From Micrococcus porci (GTDB lineage Bacteria; Actinomycetota; Actinomycetes; Actinomycetales; Micrococcaceae), in assembly GCF_020097155.1 (NCBI RefSeq), contig NZ_CP083691.1, positions 186,001 through 250,000 of the forward strand: a stretch of DNA of 64,000 bases, in the 5' to 3' direction. The first letter of the stretch is position 1, and the number at the start of each line of letters is the position of its first letter. The position numbers and the translations under genes were made by a program. Shown here in pieces: positions 55,997 through 62,764 of the stretch. The notes beneath the pieces are model-generated. The model made no database searches, was not told the DNA's origin, and saw only the letters and a program-made list of their open reading frames with translations.

Positions 55997-57214
55997 TCAG
56001 CCGACCTTGATCGCGTCGATGCGAGTCTTGGCCTCCTTGGCCAGCTCGGCGTCCAGCGGAGCGGACTTGGAGGCCTCCTGGGCGGCCTTCTGGCCGTCCT
56101 CGGAGATCACGTAGGAGGCGAACGCCTTGACCTGGTCGACGGTCTCCTGGTCCCCGTACTGGTTGCAGAAGATGTGGTAGGAGACGAGCACGATCGGGTA
56201 CACGCCCTCGCCCGCGTTGGCGCGGTCGAGCTCGATGGAGCCGTCGTCCTGCTTCTTGCCGTCCGCGACGATCTTGGCGGCGGCCTCGGGGGAGATCTCC
56301 GCGAACTTGCCGTCCTTGCCGACCTTGGCGGTCTTCAGGGAGCCCACGCCGGACTCGTCGGCGTAGGTGATGGCGCCGTTGGTGGCGGCGGCCTGGGACA
56401 CGACGCCCTTGGTGCCCTGGGCGGACTCGGCGGTGATGTCGCCCGGCCACTCCTTGACCTTGCCGTAGGTCCAGGCCTCGGGGGCGACCTGGTCCAGGTA
56501 GGCGGTGAAGTTCTCGGTGGTACCGGACTCGTCGGCGCGGTGCACGACGGTGATGGCGGTGTCGGGCAGCTCGACGCCCTCGTTGAGGGCGGCGATCTCC
56601 GGGGCGTTCCACTTGGTGATCTTCTTGGAGAAGATCTTCGCGATGGTGTCGGCGTCCAGGTTCAGGGAGTCGACGCCCTCGAGGTTGTAGGCCACGGCGA
56701 TCGGGGAGACGTAGGCGGGCACGTGGAACGCGCCGTCCGGGCCGCAGACCTCCTGCGCCTGGGTCTTCTCCTCGTCCTTCAGGGCGGCGTCGGAGCCGGC
56801 GAAGGTGGCCGCGCCGGAGAGGAACGCCTTGCGGCCGGCGCCGGAGCCGTCCGGGGAGTACTGGACCTGCAGCTCGGGGGAGGTGGCCTTGACACCCTCG
56901 GTCCAGGCGGTCATGGCGGCCTCCTGGGAGGACGCGCCGGAGCCCATGAGGGTGCCGGAGGCGGTGGGGACGTCGATGGCGTAGCCACCCTGAGCGGCGG
57001 AGGAGGAGCCCGAGGCCGAGGAGGACTCGGCGGCCGAGGAGGACGCGGAGGAGGAACCGGCGGCCGAGGAGGACGCGGAGGAGGAGCCGGCGGCCGAGGA
57101 GGACGCGGCGGAGGAAGAGGAGGAGGCCGAGTCGTTGCCGCCGCCGCAGGCGGTCAGGGCAAGGGCGGCCACAGAAAGGAGGGCGGCCGAGCGGCCGAAG
57201 CGGAGAGCCTTCAC
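55997..57214 (-). CDS. pstS: phosphate-binding lipoprotein PstS
   Basis: 405-aa solute-binding protein anchored outside the membrane. Signal peptide with lipobox ALTAC (Cys near 23), then a Ser/Ala low-complexity linker of about 50 residues with a 30-bp DNA tandem repeat, then the PstS fold: LMGSGASSQEAAMTAW and SPDGSGAGRKAFLSGAATFAGSDAAL hold phosphate contacts. The GTG at 57214 follows AAAGAGG. Control by PhoP is suggested by the box upstream. Confidence 0.96.
   Translation of the reverse strand: MKALRFGRSAALLSVAALALTACGGGNDSASSSSSAASSSAAGSSSASSSAAGSSSASSSAAESSSASGSSSAAQGGYAIDVPTASGTLMGSGASSQEAAMTAWTEGVKATSPELQVQYSPDGSGAGRKAFLSGAATFAGSDAALKDEEKTQAQEVCGPDGAFHVPAYVSPIAVAYNLEGVDSLNLDADTIAKIFSKKITKWNAPEIAALNEGVELPDTAITVVHRADESGTTENFTAYLDQVAPEAWTYGKVKEWPGDITAESAQGTKGVVSQAAATNGAITYADESGVGSLKTAKVGKDGKFAEISPEAAAKIVADGKKQDDGSIELDRANAGEGVYPIVLVSYHIFCNQYGDQETVDQVKAFASYVISEDGQKAAQEASKSAPLDAELAKEAKTRIDAIKVG
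57031..57120. repeat. 30-bp tandem repeat in the pstS Ser-rich linker
   Basis: CGGCCGAGGAGGACGCGGAG followed by GAGGAACCGG; units start at 57031, 57061 and 57091 with few changes. Length variation here would alter the distance between lipid anchor and binding domain without shifting the frame. Confidence 0.8.
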
Positions 57215-57292
57215 GAGGATGCCTCTTTCAGTCAGGGTGACGGTGATGACGGCGCTCCCGGACAGCAGGACGGTCGCGCCGCGACTCTTGAG

Positions 57293-57347
57293 ACGGTAGG
57301 GGCGTGAGATGAATCGCGTGTCCGCGCAGGATGAACAGCCGGTGAAC
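57293..57347 (-). promoter_or_regulatory. pstS promoter with PHO-box-like direct repeats
   Basis: Minus strand: GTTCACCGGCT and GTTCATCCTGC are adjacent 11-bp units (57347 down to 57326), and ATTCATCTCAC repeats the pattern 22 bp further on (57314-57304). This is the spacing of actinobacterial PhoP boxes. TACCGT (57298-57293) is a suitable minus-10, giving a leader of about 70 nt. Confidence 0.72.
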
Positions 57348-57431
57348 TGGTCCGGGGCCCCCTGTGATGCGTGACACCCACGGGCGTCGCGGGGCCCCGA
57401 GGTGGGCCGGCCCGGCGCTAGGGTGGCGCCC

Positions 57432-58601
57432 ATGACGGACCGCCACGCCACCGCGACGGGGACCCTGCCCGCGGTGCCCGCCGCGGCAGGGCCCTCCGGG
57501 GTGGGCAGGTTCCTGCGCCGCCGGGCCCGCGCCGGCTGGTCCCGGCTGCGCTCCTCGGTGGGCCACGCCGCCCTCATGGCCGTGTGCGCGGTGGGCGCCT
57601 ACTGGTTCGCCGAGACCGTCCTCGGGCACGCCCAGCCCCTGTTCGCGGCGACGGCCCTCCTGATCGCCCTCGGATTCCAGCGCGAGCCCAGGGTCCGCAA
57701 GGTGGCCGAGGTCGCGTTCGGCTGCACGCTCGGCATCCTCATCGGGGACCTCATGATGGCGGCGCTGGGCCGCGGCCTCTGGCAGGCGGTCCTCGTGGTC
57801 TTCGTCTCGGTGCTGGCGGCCCGGTTCCTGGACTCCGGGGCCACCTTCACCATGCAGATGTCCCTGCAGTCCGTGCTCGTGGTGCTCCTCCCCCTCAACG
57901 CGGACGGCCCCTTCGCCCGCTCGGCCGACGCCCTGGTGGGCGGCCTCCTCGCCCTCCTGGTGACCCTCCTGTCCCCCCGGGACCCCACGCGCCTGCCCGC
58001 CCGCCAGCTCCGCGGCCTCTACGAGTCCATGGCCTCCGTGCTGCGGGAGCTCTCCGCCGCCCTCCGCGCGGAGGAGTCCCGCACGGCGTGGATGGCGCTG
58101 GTGGAGTGCCGGCGCACGCAGTCGACACTGGAGGACGTCCGCAAGGAGCTCAAGGTCACCCGGGAGCAGACCGTCCTGAATCCGCTGCAGCGCCCGGCCC
58201 GCGACGCGGCGGACGTCATGGCCGTGGCCGCCGACCGCTCCGACCTCGCCGTCCGCTCCCTGCGGATCGTGGCCCGCCGCGTGGTCTCGATCCTGGACCA
58301 CGGCGCCGTGGACGGCGACCACCGCGAGCGCCTGGCGGCCTGGTTCGACGACGCCGCGGACGCCGTCGAGATCCTGCACCGCTCGCTGGCCGAGCCGCAG
58401 GCCGAGGGGCGGCACCGCTCCCTGGACGTGGCCCGCGACGCCCTGGGCGCCTCCGCCTCGTGGCTGGACCCCCACGAGCTGGCCGGGGGCACCGTGCACG
58501 GCGAGGCGCTGGTGATGCTGCTGCGGCCCATGATGGTGGACCTCATCGAGGCGACGGGCGCCTCCCACGCGGAGGCGCTCACCTACCTGCCGCGCGTCTG
58601 A
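57432..58601 (+). CDS. FUSC/aromatic acid exporter-type membrane protein
   Basis: 389 aa. Four to six TM helices in the first half (ALMAVCAVGAYWFAETVLG; FGCTLGILIGDLMMAALG; LVVLLPLNADGPFARSADAL), followed by a long soluble helical domain with coiled segments, as in FUSC-like efflux proteins. Substrate unknown. TAGGGT (57419-57424) is 7 nt before the ATG: leaderless. Divergent from pstS. Confidence 0.8.
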   Translation: MTDRHATATGTLPAVPAAAGPSGVGRFLRRRARAGWSRLRSSVGHAALMAVCAVGAYWFAETVLGHAQPLFAATALLIALGFQREPRVRKVAEVAFGCTLGILIGDLMMAALGRGLWQAVLVVFVSVLAARFLDSGATFTMQMSLQSVLVVLLPLNADGPFARSADALVGGLLALLVTLLSPRDPTRLPARQLRGLYESMASVLRELSAALRAEESRTAWMALVECRRTQSTLEDVRKELKVTREQTVLNPLQRPARDAADVMAVAADRSDLAVRSLRIVARRVVSILDHGAVDGDHRERLAAWFDDAADAVEILHRSLAEPQAEGRHRSLDVARDALGASASWLDPHELAGGTVHGEALVMLLRPMMVDLIEATGASHAEALTYLPRV

Positions 58602-58622
58602 CGCGCACGACGCCGCGGGGCG

Positions 58623-58628
58623 CCTAGC
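58623..58628. repeat. CCTAGC target duplication (three copies)
   Basis: CCTAGC flanks both insertion sequences at 58623-58628, 59723-59728 and 62730-62735. It fits NCTAGN, the 6-bp target known for IS481. Confidence 0.88.
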
Positions 58629-59722
58629 TGTGATGTCCAGGGACGTTGTTGCGTGAGCAGCTGACAGGCGAAGGCCTCCTGTTGCGAGAGTGGAGTTGTC
58701 AAGAAACCGCTCACGCGAACAGAAGGCCTTCATGTCCCACGCTAACGCCGCCCTGACCCCTCGCGCCCGTCTACGCCTGGCCAAGCTCATCGTCGATGAG
58801 CACTGGGCGGTCGCCACCGCGGCCAAGATGTTCATGGTCTCCCCACCCACCGCACGCAAATGGGCCACCCGCTTCCGGGCCGAGGGACCTGCAGGCATGG
58901 TCGACCGGTCCAGCCGGCCGGCCACGATGCCGACCAGAACATCGCCTGCAGTGGTGAAACAGATCGTGGCCGCCAGAAGGCGCCGACGCCTGGGGCCCGT
59001 GCAGATCGCCTCAGAACTCGGGATGCCGGCATCCACCGTCCATGCCGTGCTCGTGCGTTGCCGGATCAACCGCCTCGCCCGTCTGGACCGGGTCACCGCC
59101 GAGCCGATCCGCCGCTATGAGCACCCCCACCCCGGCTCGCTGATCCACGTTGACGTCACGAAGTTCGGACGCATCCCCGACGGGGGCGGGCACCGATTCG
59201 TCGGGCGTCAGCAGGGCATGAAGCACCGCGCGGCGACTTCGGACCGAGAAGGAACCCGTGATGCCCGATACCAGCCCCGGCTCGGGGTGGGCTTCCTGCA
59301 CACCGTGATCGATGACCACTCCCGCTTCGCGTATGTCGAGATGCACTCCGACGAACGCAGCCAGACCGCCATCGCGGTGCTGCGCCGCGCGGTCGCTCAC
59401 TTCGCGCAGCTGGGCGTGGAGGTGGAGCGGGTGCTCTCGGACAACGGTTCGGCCTACCGCTCGCATGCCTGGCGGGATGCTTGCACCGAGCTCGGGATCA
59501 AGCCCAAGCGGACTCGGCCCTACCGACCGCAGACGAACGGGAAGATCGAGCGGTTCCATCGCACGCTCGCTGACGGGTGGGCCTACGCCAAGTTCTACGG
59601 CTCAGAGACCGAACGCAGGGCCGCGTTGCCTGGGTGGGTGCACTTCTACAATCATCACCGAGTCCACTCCGCGATCGGAGCCGCACCTGCCAGCAGGCTC
59701 AACAACCTCCCTGGACATCACA
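58629..59722 (+). mobile_element. IS481-family insertion sequence, 1094 bp
   Basis: Imperfect 23-bp terminal inverted repeats: left begins TGTGATGTCCAGGGACGTTG, right (reverse) TGTGATGTCCAGGGAGGTTG, one mismatch. One intact transposase. Flanked by CCTAGC on both sides. Confidence 0.93.
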
Positions 59723-59727
59723 CCTAG
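58732..59727 (+). CDS. tnp: IS481-family transposase
   Basis: 331-aa DDE transposase. N-terminal HTH (RLRLAKLIVDEHWAVATAAK, SPPTARKWATRFRAEG), then the rve integrase core: HVDVTKFGRIPDGGGHR (first Asp), VLSDNGSAYRS (second Asp) and TNGKIERFHRTL (Glu). The ATG at 58732 follows AGAAGG. The stop codon TAG (59725-59727) lies outside the right terminal repeat, within the CCTAGC target copy, so termination depends on the target site. Confidence 0.93.
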   Translation: MSHANAALTPRARLRLAKLIVDEHWAVATAAKMFMVSPPTARKWATRFRAEGPAGMVDRSSRPATMPTRTSPAVVKQIVAARRRRRLGPVQIASELGMPASTVHAVLVRCRINRLARLDRVTAEPIRRYEHPHPGSLIHVDVTKFGRIPDGGGHRFVGRQQGMKHRAATSDREGTRDARYQPRLGVGFLHTVIDDHSRFAYVEMHSDERSQTAIAVLRRAVAHFAQLGVEVERVLSDNGSAYRSHAWRDACTELGIKPKRTRPYRPQTNGKIERFHRTLADGWAYAKFYGSETERRAALPGWVHFYNHHRVHSAIGAAPASRLNNLPGHHT

Positions 59728-59749
59728 CTGTTCCACTTCATGAGGTTGT

Positions 59750-60835
59750 TTACAGGAGATCGAACAGGGTGGGCTCGTGCCCGAGGCCCTCGATCTGAGG
59801 AACGTCGAGCACCTTCGGCTGAGGCTGGACCCGGTACGACGTGATCGGAACCCGGCTGGCCGGTGGCTTGTTGCCCAGGCTGCTGTGCGGACGGTCATGG
59901 TTGTAGGTGTTCAGGAATGCCGCCAGCGCGGCGGTGCGCTCACCGTCGCTGGCGTAGGCGCGTACGTAGAGCCACTCTTCCTTCATGGTGCGGTTGAAGC
60001 GCTCCACCTTCCCGTTCGTCCGGGGCGTGTGCGGGCGCGTGTACTTGTGAGCCGTTCCGGTTCCTGCGAGGGCGTCGTTGAAGACCTTGGAGCGGTACGC
60101 CGGGCCGTTGTCCGTGAGGCACCGACTGAATGTCGTGATGCCGTGCTCGCGGTAGAACAGCACCGCCCGAAGCCAGAACGCGGCAGCGGTACCCGCCCGC
60201 TCGTCAGGGTGGACTTCGGCGTAGGCCAGGCGGCTGTGGTCGTCCACCGCCGCGTGAATGTAGACGTAGCCGGGACGCCTGCTGGCGACGCGGCGGGAGG
60301 CTAGCGCTTCTTCGGTGCCACGCCCGTGGACGGCCCAACCGCCACCCTCCGGGATACGGCCGACCTTCTTCACGTCGACATGTATCATGTCGCCCGGAGC
60401 GGCGTGCTCGTACCGGCGAGGCTCGCGTTTGGACTCGCCCGTCGGCATGTCCAGGTCCCGCAGGCGACTGATGCCGTTGCGATTGAGGATGCGCCACACC
60501 GTGGCGGGGCTGATGTTGATCGATCCATCGCCGACCGTGGAGAGGTGCCCGGCGATGCGTGCTGGCCCCCACTTCTCGACCGTCCGCAACTGGACCACCA
60601 TCTCCTCGATGTCATTCGGTGTGCGGGTGGGCTGATGGTCGGGCCGAGAGGTCCGGTCGTACAGGCCGGGCTCCCCGTGCAGCAGCCAACGGCGGTACCA
60701 CTTCGTCAGCGCGGCGCGACTGATGCCCCCTTCGTCAGCGACATGAGCGAGCGGACGACCAGCGTCGACGCGTTCGCACAGACGCTTCCGGCCCTCAGGT
60801 GTGAGCGGAGCATTCGCGTGGGTAGGCACTCGCAC
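59750..60835 (-). CDS. tnp: IS481-family transposase of the passenger element
   Basis: 361-aa DDE transposase, clearly different from the neighbouring one. HTH (GGISRAALTKWYRRWLLHGE), then HVDVKKVGRIPEGGGW, CLTDNGPAYRSKVF and TNGKVERFNRTMKEEW carrying the Asp, Asp and Glu. A 40-residue C-terminal tail after the core. The likely start is the GTG at 60835 or a later GTG two codons on. Its upstream region is the MarR palindrome, so the passenger regulator may also control transposition. The TAA stop begins in the terminal repeat. Confidence 0.9.
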   Translation of the reverse strand: MRVPTHANAPLTPEGRKRLCERVDAGRPLAHVADEGGISRAALTKWYRRWLLHGEPGLYDRTSRPDHQPTRTPNDIEEMVVQLRTVEKWGPARIAGHLSTVGDGSINISPATVWRILNRNGISRLRDLDMPTGESKREPRRYEHAAPGDMIHVDVKKVGRIPEGGGWAVHGRGTEEALASRRVASRRPGYVYIHAAVDDHSRLAYAEVHPDERAGTAAAFWLRAVLFYREHGITTFSRCLTDNGPAYRSKVFNDALAGTGTAHKYTRPHTPRTNGKVERFNRTMKEEWLYVRAYASDGERTAALAAFLNTYNHDRPHSSLGNKPPASRVPITSYRVQPQPKVLDVPQIEGLGHEPTLFDLL

Positions 60836-60852
60836 TCACCGACGGAGACACT

Positions 60853-60882
60853 AGATGTTTCAACATGTATGTCGTAACATCT
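60853..60882. promoter_or_regulatory. 30-bp palindrome over the passenger promoter
   Basis: AGATGTT...AACATCT outer arms and ACAT/ATGT inner arms; 12 of 15 pairs match. TAACAT (60875-60880), 6 nt before the hydrolase ATG, lies inside it, so a bound MarR dimer would cover the minus-10. It also lies 17 bp upstream of the transposase start on the other strand. Confidence 0.75.
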
Positions 60883-60886
60883 AATC

Positions 60887-61609
60887 ATGAGCAACTCTAC
60901 ATTGGTCTTCGTCCCGTGCTTCTCTGGTGCCCCTTGGGAGGTGGAGCAACTCACCGCCCTCGCCGATCACCCTCGCCGGACCATGCGGCTCCCCGAGAGT
61001 CTCGATGACATCGAGGCCTACGCTGATGCGCTCTCGTCCGAGGTCGCCGACCTGGGCGACTACGTGCTGGTCGGCGACTCCTTCGGCGCGAACATCGCCC
61101 TGGCGCTGGGAGCCCGTCAGCCGGAGGGGCTTTCGGGCCTGGTGCTCTCGGGTGGCTTCGCTGCAAACCCGATCACCTCACCCGCCTGGAAGGCAGCGAT
61201 GCGCCTCATGGGCAGGCTGCGGGGTCCGGCATACCGCCAGATGGTGCTTCGCGCCCACGCCCACCGACTGGCCTCGCCGCACGACACCGAAGGGCAGGTG
61301 CCCTGGTCGGAGTCGCAGAGTCGCCAGTTGTTTCTCGATCACACGCCAGCGACGTCATTCGGCGCTCGCGTCACGGCCGTACTGAACGCCGACTACACCG
61401 ACGAGCTGGACCGGATTCAGGTCCCGACGCTGATCTTGACGCCGTCCCACGACACGCTCATCGGGGACGATGCGGCCCGCGTGTTGCGCGATGGCATCCC
61501 GCATGCCCGAGAGCGCGTGCTGGAGCGGACCGGGCACATGTTCCGGTTCACCCACCCAGAAACCTACAGCCAGGCTGTCGCCGAGTTCCTCGCTGACGAG
61601 TCGCTGTAA
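60887..61609 (+). CDS. alpha/beta hydrolase, passenger of the IS element
   Basis: 240 aa. VGDSFGANIALALG holds the nucleophile Ser, TPSHDTLIG the Asp and RTGHMFRFTHPE the His, a complete triad. Similar proteins include esterases and C-C hydrolases; substrate unknown. The start is leaderless (TAACAT, 6 nt). Pairing with a MarR gene suggests detoxification of, or response to, a small aromatic or ester compound; this is inference. Confidence 0.85.
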   Translation: MSNSTLVFVPCFSGAPWEVEQLTALADHPRRTMRLPESLDDIEAYADALSSEVADLGDYVLVGDSFGANIALALGARQPEGLSGLVLSGGFAANPITSPAWKAAMRLMGRLRGPAYRQMVLRAHAHRLASPHDTEGQVPWSESQSRQLFLDHTPATSFGARVTAVLNADYTDELDRIQVPTLILTPSHDTLIGDDAARVLRDGIPHARERVLERTGHMFRFTHPETYSQAVAEFLADESL

Positions 61610-61622
61610 GGAGAGAGCATCA

Positions 61623-62099
61623 ATGCGCGCCGTCGAAGAACTCCGCTACCTCATCCTCGCTGCCCAGCGGGAAGGCAACCGCCTCCTTGCTCAGGGGCTG
61701 CGCGCACTTGGCTTGACCCCATCCCAGGCAGAGGTGCTCCGAATCCTGAGTGACCACCAGCCCCTCACGCTGAGCGCCCTCGGCGGGCTGCTGGTCTGCG
61801 ACAGCGGGCAGAGCCCCAGTCGCCTCGTCGACCGACTGGTTGGCAAGGGCTACATCGAACGCACCCCGTCGAAGCAGGACCGCCGCAGCGTCGAACTCGC
61901 CCTGACAGCGGAGGGTTCCGCCGCCTCAGCGAAGGTCGCCGAGATCGAGGAGGACGTCTACGCCCTGATCGGCGAGGCACTCGGCGGAACCGATCCGCAG
62001 CCCCTGACGGAGTTCCTCTGGAAGGTCGTTGGCGGCACCGTCGCCGGCGAAGCGTTGGCCCAGCGGCGCGCGAGCCAGCAGGAGCAGACCAATGTCTGA
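61623..62099 (+). CDS. MarR-family regulator, passenger of the IS element
   Basis: 158 aa. Standard MarR fold: LRALGLTPSQAEVLRILSDH, TLSALGGLLVCDSGQSPSRLVDRLVGKGYIER as the recognition helix and wing region (about 49-80) and SKQDRRSVELALTAEG. AAGGAGA precedes the ATG, 13 bp after the hydrolase stop, so it is cotranscribed. It probably binds the 30-bp palindrome upstream of the hydrolase gene. Confidence 0.9.
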   Translation: MRAVEELRYLILAAQREGNRLLAQGLRALGLTPSQAEVLRILSDHQPLTLSALGGLLVCDSGQSPSRLVDRLVGKGYIERTPSKQDRRSVELALTAEGSAASAKVAEIEEDVYALIGEALGGTDPQPLTEFLWKVVGGTVAGEALAQRRASQQEQTNV

Positions 62100-62667
62100 T
62101 GTTCGCCGGACGGTGTGGATCATGGTCACCTACGCCGCGATCGGACTGCCGCTCTACCTGCCGATGTCGGCAAGGCTCAACAAGAAGGTCATGGGCTCGC
62201 CGCGGCCCATGTTCTGGGGAGCAAGCCCAATTGGCTGGCTCACGTCAGCAGGCCTCTGGCGGTACTTCCTCGGGTATGTGACCCGCCGAGACCTCGCTCG
62301 TCGGCGAGTTGAGGAGCGAGAGGAAAGGGCATGGGGACGAAGACGTCAGGAGTCGCGCCGCGCGACCACCCGCCGTTCGCCAACAGTGACGACGGCTACG
62401 CCTGGCAGTCCAACTGGTGCGACCGGTGTATCCACGACCAGCCTGCCCGCGAAGGTCGCTACGAGGACGCCTGCGGTATCTGGTACATCGCCGAGTGCGG
62501 GCAGACGCCAGGCGAGTGGCTACGCCAGCCCGGCCAGCGGTACGGCGACCAGTACCACTGCATCGAGTTCCGTAGCGAAGACGACGGCCCGGAGCCGCCG
62601 ACCGACCCGGAGCCCACTCCGCCCGGTCAGGGCGAACTCCTACCGATGGAGCCCTACCTCGGAGTGA
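62092..62667 (+). CDS. small membrane protein with an overrunning C-terminal frame
   Basis: Starts inside the MarR end (8-bp overlap). The first 80 residues look real: MSDVRRTVWIMVTYAAIGLP, a second hydrophobic stretch near 40-62, and a charged RRRVEEREER segment. From 62331 on, the frame (to residue 191) is Ser/Thr/Pro/Arg-rich and overlaps a better gene in another frame, so the natural stop may have been lost by rearrangement or a frameshift. Confidence 0.55.
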   Translation: MSDVRRTVWIMVTYAAIGLPLYLPMSARLNKKVMGSPRPMFWGASPIGWLTSAGLWRYFLGYVTRRDLARRRVEEREERAWGRRRQESRRATTRRSPTVTTATPGSPTGATGVSTTSLPAKVATRTPAVSGTSPSAGRRQASGYASPASGTATSTTASSSVAKTTARSRRPTRSPLRPVRANSYRWSPTSE

Positions 62668-62720
62668 AGATGTTCGCGGACGTGGCTGCCGAAGTAGCCA
62701 CGGTGTCAACAACCTCATGA
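62331..62720 (+). CDS. Cys/Trp-rich hypothetical protein ending in the terminal repeat
   Basis: 129 aa. SNWCDRCIHDQPAREGRYED, DACGIWYIAECGQTPGEWLR and QYHCIEFRSEDD have spaced Cys that could bind metal; reminiscent of small phage proteins, no named family. GAGGAAAGG gives a good start at 62331. The final residues (VSTTS) and TGA stop are in the right terminal inverted repeat, so its C-terminus was cut or shaped by the element end. Confidence 0.68.
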   Translation: MGTKTSGVAPRDHPPFANSDDGYAWQSNWCDRCIHDQPAREGRYEDACGIWYIAECGQTPGEWLRQPGQRYGDQYHCIEFRSEDDGPEPPTDPEPTPPGQGELLPMEPYLGVKMFADVAAEVATVSTTS

Positions 62721-62764
62721 AGTGGAACACCTAGCGCGTCCGCCCCCGTGGCTAGGGTGACGGC

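Larger units (their letters stand above)
59729..62729. mobile_element. 3.0-kb IS481-type element with passenger genes
   Basis: Ends are perfect 22-bp inverted repeats (TGTTCCACTTCATGAGGTTG and two more bases at 59729-59750; reverse at 62708-62729), flanked by CCTAGC. Carries its own transposase on the minus strand and a divergent set of four ORFs: alpha/beta hydrolase, MarR regulator, small membrane protein and a Cys/Trp-rich protein. The passenger genes are inside the terminal repeats, so they should move with the element. Confidence 0.9.

Noticed and set aside
57031-57120. CRISPR-like array
   Set aside because: The 30-bp units are contiguous without spacers and encode a Ser/Ala linker in frame in pstS. 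No CRISPR array or cas gene was seen in the window.
58629-62729. Composite transposon made of two copies of one IS
   Set aside because: The two transposases and their terminal repeats are different, and each element has its own complete pair of ends.
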